Source: Favolaschia claudopus (Eukaryota > Basidiomycota > Agaricomycetes > Agaricales > Mycenaceae). Taken from it: a stretch of 64,000 bases of DNA. Location of the stretch: positions 2,728,001-2,792,000 of the forward strand of contig JAWWNJ010000005.1 in assembly GCA_037176885.1 (NCBI GenBank), given 5' to 3'. The notes under the pieces were generated by a model. The model made no database searches, was not told the DNA's origin, and saw only the letters and a list, made by a program, of their open reading frames with translations. A program made the translations under genes and the position numbers. This document shows, in pieces, positions 9,984 through 23,314 of this stretch. How positions within the stretch are numbered: position 1 is the first letter of the stretch; each line of letters starts with the position of its first letter.

Positions 9984-12900
9984 ATGCATTCTTTCTCAAA
10001 AATCTTCAAACGGCACCGTACAAGGAGCGTCATCGACGATGAGGCCAGAGCACTCGCTGCCGGACCGTCCGATTTCAGCCATCTGTCGCTGGCTGTACCA
10101 ATCCCCGACCTTCGCCATAGCACCTCGATGCCGCACTTGGTCCTTCCTCAGAACGGACTCCCTATTGGCACTCCGAATGGCACGAACGAGAGGTCCACCA
10201 TGATCGACGTTCCACCTGTAGACCAGTCTGATCTGAAAGTCTCAATACCCAACGGAGGGGGAGACGATTCAAAATTGCTCCCGCCAACTCCCTCGTCCCG
10301 GCAAGTCAGCCCAGCGCGTTCCGAGCTTGGTGATACTTTAGGAGAGATGTGGCACAATATCGAGGATCGCTCTGGGAATCTTTCAAAGGCTGAAAAAGTC
10401 ATCGACAAGATTAGTGACGCTGCGAGTACGCTCGGAATATTTCTCGTCTGTATACTAAACTTAATCTTCTTCGATAGGTACTGCGATTGACGCACAAGCC
10501 TCTTCGGAAGGGGTTGTTGGCCTGGTCAAGAGCGTGATGGCCAATGACGAGGTCAAGGCAATAGGAAATGCTATCCTCGAGGGGGTTCCCGCTATAATGA
10601 GCGCTCTGGAAGTTTTGACGGAGGTCCACCCTTTCCTCAAAGGTGCGGATTCGTTTGAATATCTATGTTCTTCATTGACTGACTCGTTTTCAGCCGCGTA
10701 CCTCCCTTTCAAATTGATTTATCACCAGTACGGCTTTCGTATTACCATCATTTTTTCCTGACTTCCTTCGTTAGAGAGACCCAGCGGAGAGACAATGACC
10801 GGAAGCGAACCACACTCTTTGGAAAGATCAAGGACGTTATGATGATATTATTAGAGTAAGCTTTACTTTCAATCATACGAGCCTACCTTTACTCAGAGAT
10901 GATTAGCTTGAAAAGCTTCGGGAAAGACGATACTCGCACTACACCTGAGGGGAAACCCGTTCTCAGTCGCCTCGCTTCAATTTGCCAGGATATGAAGAAA
11001 GATATCGAGGAGTGTTATAACGGTATGAGGCTCAAGCTGAACGAGCGATCGCTCATAATTTCTACAGTGCTTAATGTGCAGGAGAAGCGTTCCTTGGGAA
11101 TCAAGTTCCTCAAGGCGTCGATATGGAATAAGGAGCTCGGCTCCTACGCGGCGAGATTCACGAACCGACGCGAGGAACTTACCTTTGCGCTGAGCCTAAG
11201 ATCCGTTGTCACGATTGAGGAAATGAACAATAAGTGAGTCAGTCGATTTTTGAAATTTCTTCGGATACCCTAAATCTGCCTTGCGTTTAGTATGAAAATG
11301 TGTGTGTCTTCATTCTTTTTCGCCATCTGTCGAATGACTTCCGTCGTAGGATGATGCAGATGTTTTCCACGATGCTGACGCCACAGGAACGAGATATGGG
11401 ACGTTGGATTCAACTGAACGGCGGCGAGAAGACTGTGATGAAAGACGATAAGAAATGTGCTGCCATGATCAAATACCAGGATTCGTTGACAGCTACTACT
11501 GCCACCGTCACGGTTAGCCACGACCGCGGCGGACGACTCCCATTGACTGTCGACGATGACGGCAAGAAGACCGACAAACTCATTGCGGAGTTGCGGAAAG
11601 AGTATCGCGAGGACGTTCGAGCCGTCATTCGCGAGAATATGGAAAGTTACTCGAAGCGTTTTGCGATGGGTTTGGAGGATTTGGGGAAAGACCTTGGGAA
11701 TAAGATACAGCATCAAGGCGATCGATTAATCAAGTACCTCAGAGGCGGCCCGCATCAGCGGATTAAAGACAAGGTGTATTTCGCTGCCTGAACCACTTGG
11801 CGCCGGGTATTAATTTGAGAGTTCTCAGATTGTCTATCGCGTCTGGAAAGACCAGGTCGGTCGTTGGGATTCCTTCTCCTGCTCGTTCGATCTTTGACAT
11901 CATCGATCTCAGGGCTGGAGAGGAAGCGCCAAAACTCGTGTTCTGGTGCTCGCGCTACGCGACTACCTCGTCGAGAGAGTGGAGCACAGCAAGCTTGCTT
12001 CATTGCCAACCGAGGTAGCGCAGAAAAAACGACCAGTCTCTAAGGTTCCTACGGTTAGAAAAGACGAAGATGAGGATGAAGATGAGGATGACGACCCCGA
12101 GACGGATATTTCCGTGCCGTTGCCGGATAGTTGGATGACATCCTATCTCCAAGTAAAACGTCTCCGCTATCTTGAGCGTATGTGCTTCGTTTTACCTCTC
12201 TGTATATTCGTTTACCGTTTATTAGAGGCTTTGGATCCTGATTCTTCCGGGTTTACAACAATATCTGAAATCAATGGTTTCTCGCACGCCCGTCCCACAG
12301 AGTGGAGGTCAGTGAATTCGCTGTATGATAAGATCGCTAACTAAGTTCACCGTTAGCTTCCCACACTGGGTGTCGTATTGGGCGATAGGATGGCAAATTT
12401 ACGCTACAAAGTATTGCGTTGAGATCGAGGAACTCTTTGGGCAAATGCTGCTGCTGAAGAAACAAATTACCATCAAAATGCCGGGGAACACAAGATATTT
12501 GAACGAATACATCGAGGGCTGCTGGCAGCATGTTACGGCGCTGACGTCCAGTATCGAGCGATATGATGGGCCGGAGACGTGGCTCGAAGAAAAATTTGCG
12601 GCGTATATACAGGCGCAAGAAAGCATGCTGAAAGAGCGGCTGGAGAAGATCCAGTATGACATTGATGCACTGGACACCGTAGCCCTGATCCTCCGAGGGG
12701 ACCGCATTGAAGGTGTACGTCTCTTTCAGTCGACCTTATGCTTTCGAAAACTGATTTCCTTCGATGCAGTCGATTTTCGTATTGCTAGCGATACTCCTTC
12801 GAAGACACGTCGCGAAGATGCATATTGCGCTTAAGCAAGAGCTGCATCATGAAGAGCTCTTTGACGACATGGACACCGTCACATGGGTCGTGTATGCTGC

Positions 12901-15645
12901 CTGGATGCGATTTTTGGACCTCAAAGGTATGTATGTGTTGTTTGGCATAAAAGTGTCTGGCTTACTGCTTTGTAGAGCAATTCCAACATCAAGAAGTCTC
13001 AGATCTCAAATTAATTTTTGACTGGCTTTCGTGCGGACTGGTATGTCCGCTTGCTCCCATTGAAAGTAGTACGCGTCGCTCATGTGATTAACAGTTCAAA
13101 AGTTACTACGAATGGGACAATTGGATCAAACCTGAACATTTCATGGAGAACGATATGACGGTCTGGACGAGTGACACTCTCAACGAGTTGGATCCCTCTG
13201 CGCTGAAGGGAATTCTCGTGCACGGCGAGCCTGAGAAGTCACCTGCAAAGCCCGAGAGCGAAGATTCAGCTGCGGCCGAGCCGGCGTCCAAGTTTGTCTC
13301 CTTCAGCATGTACCAATCGAGATGTAGAGTAATTGATTTCTCTCACTTCCAGCGCCACCGCACAAGATACCGTCGAGGGTACCCCGTCAGGGCGCGTCAG
13401 GTCAGCTATCTTATTTCGATTCCGGCGTTTCTGACTTGGTACTTCGCAGCCCGGTCCCAACAGTGGAAGCGCCTACTACGGATCATGCGACGGTCCCCGA
13501 ACCAAGGTGAGTTTTAATCCTCAACCTCTCACTTAGATGAATAACGCCGCCTGTTCAGCCCCACCCTCACAAAGCCCTCGGAATCGGAGATGTCCATGTG
13601 CGTCAGAATCTTACCTCAAAGCTTCTCCGAAATTTACCTTCCTCATCGGTCATCGTAGCACCGGCAAATGGTATGGCTTCCACTGGACCGAGACCCAAAA
13701 ACCGTTCCTGGCTATGACCTGCATCAAAATTAAGTGCGGGGACCGAGTCCCCGATTCTGAAACGGAAACGGAGATATCTGGTGACGGGGTATGACCGATT
13801 CTCTTCCGTTAATATTAATATTTCGCTCAATGAATAAAATAGACCTCTGTAAATAGCTACGACTTCACTCTCCTCGGCACCCTGTCATCCGCCGACCAAC
13901 AAGCCAATACCTTTGCAGTCTCTTTTGAACGTACGTACACGGATGACGGAACTTGGATCCACTACACCGGCACATACTTCCCCGACCGAGAGATCATGTC
14001 GGGAACTTTCACTCGCGCCGTCGCTAATGGTGATTTTCTGCTCAAGAAAGTGCCCGAGTCCGCCATCATGTGCGCGCGGCCTCTCGTTCGGGAACTCAAT
14101 CCCAAAGAACTATGGGCGTTCGCGATTAAAGCTGTTGTGGAAGATATCAAGCGGAAGAAACCGCGTTTACCGTACCTGTGCAGTCGGATGACGGATTTGC
14201 GACGGTGCTTGCAATTTATTTACAGGGACAATCGGGGTTTGTTGGATGCGGATGAGCAAGTTCAATATTCGGCGATTCTCCGGACGTTTTCTTTCGAACA
14301 AATGGTGGAGGTGAATAAATTGCTTGATTGGTATGCTTTTCGTTTGACCATCCCAACTCGTCCTCATGCCCCGCCCATAGGTACGATCGTGCTGGCAATC
14401 TCCAACCGTGAGTATCTAGCCGAAACCATACTTAGAGCTACTCACCTCCTCATCCATTGATTAGCGACAATCATACTTGCGACGGCTGCTCTGACGACCT
14501 CGCGCGATCGAGAATCGTCTGCTTGGAATGCGTGAGCTCGGACAGCTACGAGCGCACCCTCGAGGCTTGTTCCAAGCTCGAATGCATCGCGGCGGAGGTG
14601 CCGCACCGCACGGACGTCAGCCATAACCCGAAAACCCACCTCATGGTGCGCTTCCGCGACCTCCTGCTGCTGCGGGATTATTATAGCATCAAACAATCAG
14701 CGGGGTATTCGATTCAGTATGCAAGGGATGCATATGAGGATCCGACGCCGGATCTTCCGTTGACGACGGCCTTGCCTGCGTCGCCGGTTGTGGGGGATGG
14801 GGATGAGGATAAGGCGGGGGATGTGGAGGTGAAGGTTGCGGAGGAAGTTTCCACGGAGAATACCGCTGTTGTTGTGACTGCGATTGTTGGGGAGTCCATC
14901 GCTCCTCCCGCAGCTGAACCAACAAAACCCGCTTCGCCGGTTGATCTTCCTGCGTTGAACACTGGCGTCTCGTCGCCCGAGGCATCCCCTTCGTCTCCAA
15001 CTCGTTCCGAGTCGCCATCCTCAAGTTCAGCAAGCAGCCATTTATTGTCTGCCGCTATCACCCCTGTGGAACAAATGGTATACGACTACCAGCAGCTCAA
15101 GTGCACAGTCTGCCAGGAGCGCGTCGTCGCCCCGTGCTGGTATTGCGTTACTTGCTACAGTGAGTTTTCATTTGTTCTTCCTTCTTCGTTCGACTCTGAC
15201 ACATAGTTTTCCTCCAGTGACCTGGGTCTGCGACTCCTGCGAAACGGCCGTGAACGAATTACTGCCGTGGGACTACGTCAAACGACACCGCACCGAGGTC
15301 GAAGCGGGGGAATTCTCCTACGGGCACAACATCATGCACCCGCTCGTTCGTGTTACGGGATTCAAATCCGACGGCGAGGCGTTGAAATCTGCGGGTGGGG
15401 ATAAGGATGCGGATGCGAAGACGCACGAGGGGGAGACGGCCAATGTGAAGTGGGTCGAGGTGGAGAAAAGGATCGAGGAGCTGGTGACGGCGAGGTTTGA
15501 GGCGGTGAATAGTAATGTGGATAAGAGGCTGGATGGGGTGGAGAGGAGGTTGGGCGAGGTGGAGACGAAGCTCGAGACGAGGCTTGCGAATATTGAGCGG
15601 TTGTTGAGTAGTCTTGTGGGGAGGGTTGCGGAGCGGGAGTCGTAG
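9984..15645 (+). CDS. EF-hand and ZZ zinc-finger protein, left copy
   Basis: A long gene with more than a dozen short introns; the splice sites I followed keep the frame. In order it shows: a disordered Ser/Pro/Asp N-terminus (9984-10430); a helical domain (10500-11240) around ANDEVKAIGNAILEGVPAI and LIYHQETQRRDNDRKR; a basic and acidic helical part ending near 11770; an acidic linker (12060-12110); an EF-hand loop DPDSSGFTTISE (near 12235) with acids at positions 1, 3 and 12; a long helical domain (12355-13120); a beta-type domain (13640-14330); a first ZZ-like finger (CDGC...CLEC, 14475-14680); a second ZZ finger (CTVC...CWYC...CDSC...H...H, 15097-15340); and a C-terminal coiled coil (15460-15640). 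The architecture suggests a calcium-responsive scaffold, but no function is known to me. The helical N-domain resembles N-terminal modules of fungal STAND/NLR-like proteins; that link is inference. Confidence 0.75.
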
Positions 15646-15922
15646 GTCTAGTTGATTGTGTTTGTTCGGCTGGATTTTTATTTGGACGGCCGTCGACTCA
15701 AAGGTCGTCAGGTCTGAATGATGGTGTCCCTGTCAGCGCAGGAAACACGTCGCGCCGGCGTGGTTGAAGTGGCGTCAAGTGCAATCATCTCATCTTTTTA
15801 TTCCCCCCCAATTGCAATGTTCAAGAGAAGCGTATTATATCAAAACCGACATGCAAAGGTAACAGAAAAGCAATAGAATACGTACTGTATCATCGGGATA
15901 CTGACCTGGATGGATGGATACC

Positions 15923-16867
15923 CTACGCCCCCGCAACGACGGTCGCAAACTCCCCCGTCTCCACCATCTCCTGCACGATATCGAGTCCGCCGACGAGCTC
16001 GCCGTTGACGATGAGCTGCGGGAACGTCGGCCAGTCGTTGAGTTTTTTCAGACCTATCCAAACCGTGCGTTAGCAGGACTTCCAGTCAAGGGAGAACGAG
16101 AAAGAACACTCAAGGCGGGGGAGAAAAATATCATGTCTCCATCGGCGCGAAGGCGAGATAAAGAAAAGACGAATAAAAAAAAACCCACTCACCCTGCCTA
16201 ACATCCTCATCCTTCAAGATATCGAAACTACTGAACACCACCCCCTGCTCCCTCAACAACGTCGATATCTTCCGACTGAACCCGCACCGCGGCTCCTCCG
16301 GGTTGCCCTTCATGAACAACACCACCCGGCTCTGATTCATCAACCCACGCAGCCGCGCGTCGAGCTCTTCCGGCGTTTCATTCGAGTTCTTTTCGCCGCC
16401 GTTAGCACTGGGCGGGGCGGCATTGGTCTGCGATTGCGGTGTATACGACGAGGTGGAGCCAGAAACATGTGTGGCGATGGCTTGCGTTAGTGCCGGGGCG
16501 TCGGCGCCTGATATCCTCGCGAGTAGTGTATGTCCCTACATATACGCACATTCAATCAAATCCAATCAACCCCAGCTTCTTTATCCAAGAATCGAAAACT
16601 CACCCGCAAAACCACAAACGCAGGCACCGCCTCCACCTCAAAGCTCTCCGCAATATCCGCCTGCTCCTCCGCCTCCACATTCAGCACGAGCAGCCTGGGG
16701 TGGTGTTTCTTCGCGAGCTCTGCGACGACGTCGTTCATCTGCGCGCACGGCGCGGCCCAGGGTGCCCAGAAGTTGATGAGGGAGACGCGGGTGAGGTCGG
16801 CGGAGAGGAGGGATTGGAAGTGTGTGGGGGAGGTGACGGTGATCAGGTTCGATGTTGAGGCGGCCAT
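15923..16867 (-). CDS. Monothiol glutaredoxin, thioredoxin-fused (Grx3/Grx4 type)
   Basis: Three exons (16604-16867, 16193-16535, 15923-16053) join in frame to 245 residues. Residues 1-100 form a thioredoxin-like domain with [14 protein letters not shown], the degenerate active site usual for this class. After a Ser/Gln/Asn linker comes one glutaredoxin domain with the CGFS signature ([12 protein letters not shown]) and the conserved WPTFPQL and GGLDIVQEM motifs. Members of the family bind a bridging [2Fe-2S] cluster with glutathione and act in cytosolic and nuclear iron sensing and cluster delivery. The gene sits at the centre of the inverted duplication, between the 3' ends of the two EF-hand/ZZ copies. 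It is single-copy here and complete. Confidence 0.92.
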
Positions 16868-17358
16868 GGTAGAGGGAGGGGAGGAGGAGAGGACGACCAA
16901 TGGGAGAGGAAGAAAAGAAGTTATCGGATAAGATGTCAATCTAGCCGACTAATCCCGAAGCGAAGCGGGGTTTGTCAGCTTCGGCCGAGTGCCCGAGTTG
17001 AGTTTTTTTTCTTCTTTTGTTCGACCTCACTGTCAACGAACAAAATTCCTAATCTCTGTGTTGAGGCTTCAAGAGGACACTCAAGCAGGCTTTACACTTT
17101 AACTCGACTCTTTCTTTTTCCTTTGGTTCAATCAATGAAGAGACGCTGAAAACAAATCTGCGCTTTGACCAATTCGCATGGTTCACGCCATAGCACGCAA
17201 GGCTGCTTTTATTAGGCCGAAATAATTTTGCTCCAGCGAGTTGGCAGAAAACAGTTGTCATACAGAGCGAACGATCCAGGCAAATAAGAAAAACCCTGAA
17301 GATGAAACAGGACCTTCAATAATGAAAAATATAGCAGAACAAACGCCATCAACTAGAC
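16868..17358. other. Intergenic region upstream of the glutaredoxin gene
   Basis: Presumed promoter of the glutaredoxin gene and 3' flank of the right EF-hand/ZZ copy. A TTTTTTTTCTTCTTTT tract lies near 17005. No coding frame is supported. Confidence 0.45.
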
Positions 17359-20300
17359 CTACGACTCCCACTCCACAACCCTCCCCACCAGACTACTCAA
17401 CAACCTCTCAATATTCGCCAGTCTCGTCTCAAGCTTCGTCTCCACCTCTCCCAACCTCCTCTCCACCCCATCCAACCTCTTATCCACATTACTATTCACC
17501 GCCTCAAACCTCGCCTGGACCGTCACCAGCTCCTCAAGCCTTTTCTCCACCTCCTCCCATTTCACCTTGGCCGTCTCCCCCTGCGTCTTCGCATCCGCAT
17601 CGCCGTCGGATTTGAATCCGGTGACACGAACGAGGGGGTGCATGATGTTGTGCTCGTGAGAAAATTCCGCCTCGGTGCGGTATCGTCTGATGTAGTCCCA
17701 CGGCAGCAGTTCGTTCACGGCCGTTTCGCATGCGTCGCACACCCATTCGCCTGGACGCCGTCAATCAGAGTCAATTTCACGAAGCAGAAGCAGAAAATGA
17801 AAAGAAAAAGAAACGCACCATAGCACGTAACGCAATACCAACAAGGCGCGACGACGCGGTGCTGGCAGACGGTGCAGTTCAGCGGCCGGTACTCGTATAC
17901 CATTTCTTCCACAGGCGTAACGGCGACGGACAGCAAATGGGTGCTTGCCGAACTCGGAGCTGGAGATGAAGGGGATTGCGATTGCGATTGCTCCGGGGGT
18001 GTGCCGTGGGTGCTGAGCGGAGGAAGATCAGCTGACGAGGCCCGTTTTGCTGCTTCTGCACCAGCGGCGGGAGGGGCGATAGACTCTCCCACAATCGCAG
18101 TGACAAGGCCAGCGGCATTCTCCGTCAAAACGTCCTCCTGAACCTTCTCCTTGACCTCGTCCCCCGCCACAGCTTCATCCTCCTCCGCGACGGAGGCAAG
18201 GCCGTCGTCAAAGGCAGAGGCTCTTTATACGCATACCGCGCACGCCACAACGCATACTCCGCCTTCTGCTTCACGCTGGAGAACTCATTCAACAACAACA
18301 GATCCCGGAAGCGCACCATAAGATGTGTTTTCGGGTTGTGGCTGACGTCCGTGCGGTGGGGCACTTCCGCCGCGATGCATTCGGGCTTGGAACACGCGTC
18401 AATGCTTCGCTCGTAGCCGTCGGGACTCACGCATTCCAAGCAGACTATCCTAGATCGTTGGATGGCTGCTCTGCAGGCGTCGCAAGAATAATTGGCCCTG
18501 AGAATGAATAAATGAGGAGGTTAGTGTCTGAGTGCGAGTTCAGGTGGATACTCACGGTTGGAGATCGCTAGCACGATTGTACCTATCAACGGGGCATAAG
18601 AACGAGCAGTGAATGCTCAAACGAAAATCATACCAGTTACTCAATTTATACACCTCCACCACTTGTTCGAAAGAAAACGTCCTCAGAATCGCCGAATATT
18701 GAAGTTGCTCCTCCGTCTCCAACAAATGCCGATTATCCTTATATATAAACTGCAACACTCGCCGCAAATCCGTCACGCGACTGCACATGTAGGTCAACTG
18801 CGGCTTCCTCCGCTTGATGTCGTCCACGACGGCTTTGATCGCGAACGCCCATAGTTCTTTGGGATTGAGCTCCTGAAGGAGAGGCCGAGCGCACATGATG
18901 GCCGATTTGGGCACTTTTTTGAGCAAGAATCTGCCCCTGGCGAAGCGGCGCGTGAATGTGCCCGTCATGATCTCTCGGCCTGGGAAGAACGTGCCAGTGT
19001 AGTCGATCGAAGTCCCGTCATCGTCAGTACGCTCAAACGAGACCGCAAAGGTGTTGGCTGGTTGGTCCGAGTCGGCGGATGAGAGGGTGCCGAGGACAGT
19101 GAAATCGAAGCCGGCCTGGTTAGATTTGTTGAGCGGAACATTAGCGGAAAAGAGTGACATGTGTGCTCACCCCGTCACCAGAAATCTCCGTTTCCGTTTC
19201 AGATTCGGGGACTGGGTTCCCGCACTTAAAATTGATGCAGGTCATAGCCTGATCCATGAACCGGTTTCGAGTTTTGGTCCAGTCACTGTGGAAGCCATAC
19301 CATTTGCCGGTGCTACGATGGCAAATTTCGAAGACGCATCATGGAAGTAAACCTCTGACGCACATGGACATCTCCGCCTCGGAAGGCTTTGAGAGGGTGG
19401 GGCTGAGGAGGCGTCGCGGCGGCTTCATCCATCGAAGTAAAAGATCAAGGACCAAAACTCACTTTGATTTGGGGACCGCCACATTGTCCGTAGTCGGCGC
19501 ATCCTCAGTTGGGGCCGAGCTGCGAAGCGTCCAGTCAAAACTTCTGGCTGTCATAGGATTCTTCGCGAAGTATTGAGGGTTCAGCCGATAATCCCATTCG
19601 TAGTAATTTTTGAACTACTTATGTTCACATTAGCGAGGTACTATATTCGATGTTGACGTACCAAGCCACAAGAAAGCCATCGGAAGCTCAACTTGAGATC
19701 CGAGCCTTGTCGATGCTGGAACTTCTCTGTGAGCGGATCAGTTGCGCCGCGCTTGCGCGGACGACCGACACGAGACACCACATACCTTTGAGGTCTAAAA
19801 ATCGCATCCATGCAGCGTTCACGACGCATTGGACAGTTTTCATGTAGTTCCGTAATTCTTTGTAATGGAGGTCTTGCTCATGAGCGATACCCATTTTCGC
19901 GACGTGTCTTCGAAGCAGGATTGCTAGCAATATGAAAATCGACTAGATCGAAACAAGTTGAGCATCTGTAGACACCTGGGCTGGCGGGAAGAAACGTACA
20001 CCTTCGATACGGTCCCCATGGAGGATCAGAGCGACAGTATCTAACGCATCGATGTCGTACTGGAACTTCTCTAACCGCTCTTTCAGCATGCTCTCCTGCC
20101 TCTGTACATACAAAGCAAATTTCCCCTCGAGCCACATGTCCGGCCCATCATACCGCTCGATACTGGAGGTCAGCGCTGTAACATGCTGCCAGCAGCCCTC
20201 GATGTAGTCGTTCACGTAGCGCGTGTTGCCAGGCATTTTCATGGTGATTTGTTTTTTCAGCATGGTCATCTTCCAAAACAGTTCCTCGATCTCGACGCAA

Positions 20301-23300
20301 TATTTTGTAGCGTATATTTGCCATCCTATCACCCAATACGACACCCAGTGTGGGAAGCTAACAGTGTATTTAGTTGGCCATCTCATCATACAGCGAATTT
20401 ACTGACCTCCACTCTACGGGACGGGCTTGCGAGAAATTGTTTATTTCAGATATCGTCGTAAATCCGGAGGAATCAGGATCTAAAGCGGCTAGCTCAATTG
20501 GTAAGCTAATATTTTCTCGGCGGTAAAACGAGACACATACGCTCAAGATAGCGAAGACGCTTCATTTGGAGATAGGATGTCATCCAACTATCCGGCAACG
20601 GAACGGAAATATCCGTCTCACGGTCGTCTTCATCTTCGCCCTCTTCTTCGTCTGTTCTGACCGTCAGAACGTTGGAAACGGGTCGCTTCATCGGGACTAT
20701 CTCGGTTGGCAATGAAGGAAGGTTGCTGCGCTCCACTCGCTCGACGAGGTAGTCGCGTAGCGTGAGCACCAGCTCGTGGGTCCCAACGCTTCCTCTCCAG
20801 CCCTGATATCGATGATGTTAATAAACCGCGAAGAGCAGGCGAAGAGATCACACAACTGACCTGGTCTTTCCAGACGCGATAGACGATCTGAAGACTCTCA
20901 AGTCAATGCCCCGCGACCAGTAATACGGGCGTCGACGGTGAAACGCACCTTGTTTTTAATCCGTTTATGCGGGCCGCCTTCGAGGTACTTGATTAACCGA
21001 TCGCCTTGATGCTGTATCTTATTTCCAAGGTCTTTCCCCAGATCGTCCAAACCCATCTTAAAACGCTTTGAGTAACTTTCCATATTCTCGCGAATGACGG
21101 CTCGAACGTCCTCGCGATACTCTTTCCGCAACTCCGCAACGAGTTTGTCGGTTTGCTTGTCATCATCATCAGTCGACGGCAGTCGTCCACCGCGTTCGCG
21201 GCTGATAGTGACGGGGGCAGTGGTAGTACCTAACGAATCCTGAAATTCGATGATAAAGGCGGCGCATTTCTTATCGTCCTTCATCACGGCCTGCTCGCCG
21301 CCGTTCTGTTGAATCCAACGTTCCATATCTCGTTCCTGTGGCGTCAGCATCTTGGAAAACAGCTGCATCACTCTTACGAAGCGGCAATTAGACAGATGGC
21401 GAAAAAGGATGAAGACACATACTTTTTCACACTAAAAAGCAGATTTAGGGTATCCGAAGCAATCTCAAAGATCGTTTGACTTACTCTTTGCTTATTTCCT
21501 CAATCGTAACAACGGATCTTAGATCCAGCGCCAGAATAAGGTCCTCGCGCCGGTTCGTAAAGGTCACCACGTAGGCGCTGAGCTCCTCGTTCCAGGCAGA
21601 TGCTTTGAGGAACTTGATTACGGGGGAATGCCTCTCTTGTACGGCGAGGACTGAATAGCATAAGCGGTCATGCAATGAGACTTGCAACCACGTACCGTTA
21701 TAGCACCCCTCGATGTCCTCCTTCATGGCCGTGCAGATCGTTTTGAGGCGATCAGGCACTGATTCTCCATTCGGCGTAGTGCGCCTTTTGTCTTGGGGAA
21801 GATTCTTCAGCCTGAGCATTTGTGAGTAGACCTGAACCCATGAAATGTGAGAAACATGCTCTGATAGTGTCATCATAAAGTCTTTGATCTTCTCAAACAG
21901 CTTATTTCGTTTTTTATCGTTATCTTTTCGCTTGGTCTCCCTGATACCGCATTGGCAGCAAAACAAAGCAATACGAAAACCTTACTGTTGATAGATCAAT
22001 TTGAAGGGGAAGTACGCAGCTGAAACGAGTCAGTCAGTTAAGAACATAAAGGTTTAAACGAATCCGTACCTTCCAGGAAAGGATGAGCCTTCGTCAAAAC
22101 TTCCAGAGCGCTCATTATAGCGGGAACCCCCTCGAGAATAGCGTTTCCCATTGCCTTCACCTCGTCGTTGGCCATCACCCTCTTGAGCGGGTCATCAACC
22201 GCTTCCGAAGACGCGATCCGAGTCGCGGTGCCTATGTCACAATATAAGAGACAATTTACACGGACGAGAAGTAATCTGTACGTACCCGCAGCGTCACCAA
22301 TCTTGTCGACGGCTTTTTCCGTCTTTGAGGGATGCACAGAGCGACCCTCAAGATCGTGCCATATCTCTCCTAATGTGTTGTCCCCCGGGTCGGAACGCGC
22401 TGGGCTGGCTTCGGGAAACGAGACAGTTGGCAGGAGCAATTTCGAGTCGTGTCCGCCTCCGTTGGATATCGAAACCTCTAGCCGGTCTACAGGTGGAGCG
22501 TCGATCATGTTAGACCTGTCGTTCGTGTCATTTGAAGCGCCAACTTGAACGGAGGGTAGTCTCGTAAACAAGACTTTATAAACTTTTTTGAAGATAGTCG
22601 TTCAAACGTATATAAAGTCTTGGACGTATGAGGGGGGTCGGCTGAGAAGCGTCAATTGATGGCTCGGCTTGATCACGGCTTCCATTCTAGGAAAGTCGCT
22701 AGGACGGCCATCACACACCGAAAGCTTTAATTCGCATTGAGCACGGTGGTCAAGTTTGCCGCTAGAACTAACGTGTATGAGGGCTCGATGTGGGATCTTC
22801 AGAGTATATCCGCACAATATCTCGCCGACAGTTTATGAATCGAGTATAAGTGGGTTTTCACCCTATGAAGGAAAATTTGACCTTAAACCGCTGCTGAAAA
22901 CTAAAGCAACCGGGCAACCGGGCCACGGCACGCATAAGGTACCTCGAACATATTTTTGAGGCTCAGAGGGTTACAAGGATGCTCAGAGGTATCGAAAGTA
23001 CAAGCAGTTGCCTGATTTAGCAGAGTTTCCCAATTTGGAAGGGTTTCCAAATGGAGTGAATTTCAGACTCCGCCAGTGATCTTGTCGCTTCTCCACGGGA
23101 CCCCTTAACAAGTCCGTGACTAAACGGAGGGTTCGTTCTGAGGAAGGACCGGAAGCGGCATCGATGTGCTGTAGCGAAGGTCGGGGGTCGGTACAGCTAG
23201 CGGCAGATGACTGGAGTCGGGCGGTCCGGCAGCAGGTGCTCTGGCCTCATCGTTGGCGGCGCTCCTTGTACGGTGCCGTTTGAAAAAATTTGGGATTTTT

Positions 23301-23314
23301 GAGAGGAAATTCAT
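17359..23314 (-). pseudogene. EF-hand/ZZ protein gene, right copy, disrupted
   Basis: A minus-strand homologue of 9984-15645 with the same order of parts, from MNFLSKI (23314) to the coiled coil and stop at 17359. Two lesions are visible. First, a 566-bp transposon (22557-23122) splits exon 1: PVLPQNEPSV runs into a stop, and the sequence resumes at VQVGASNDTNDRS beyond it. Second, near 18180-18195 the frame changes: PLTTALPPS is followed in its own frame by Arg-rich nonsense, while the homologous EEDEAVAGDEVKEKVQ lies in another frame and the gap is too short for an intron. The rest is well kept, with the EF-hand, both ZZ fingers and most splice sites recognisable, so decay is recent. A shorter product starting downstream of the insertion cannot be ruled out. 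Confidence 0.7.
22557..23122. mobile_element. Non-autonomous DNA transposon inside exon 1
   Basis: The insertion is bracketed by a 9-bp target duplication, AACGGAGGG (22548-22556 and 23123-23131). Its ends form short inverted repeats, TAGTCTCG at the left and CGTGACTA at the right (7 of 8 paired). Removing it restores continuity with the left EF-hand/ZZ copy exactly. It has no transposase. A 9-bp duplication suits Mutator-like elements, but the termini are too short to assign a family. Confidence 0.8.

Noticed and set aside
20486..20520. tRNA-like A-box string TAGCTCAATTGGTA
   Set aside because: It lies in an intron of the right EF-hand/ZZ copy, and no B-box (GGTTCGANTCC) or cloverleaf partner follows within the required distance.
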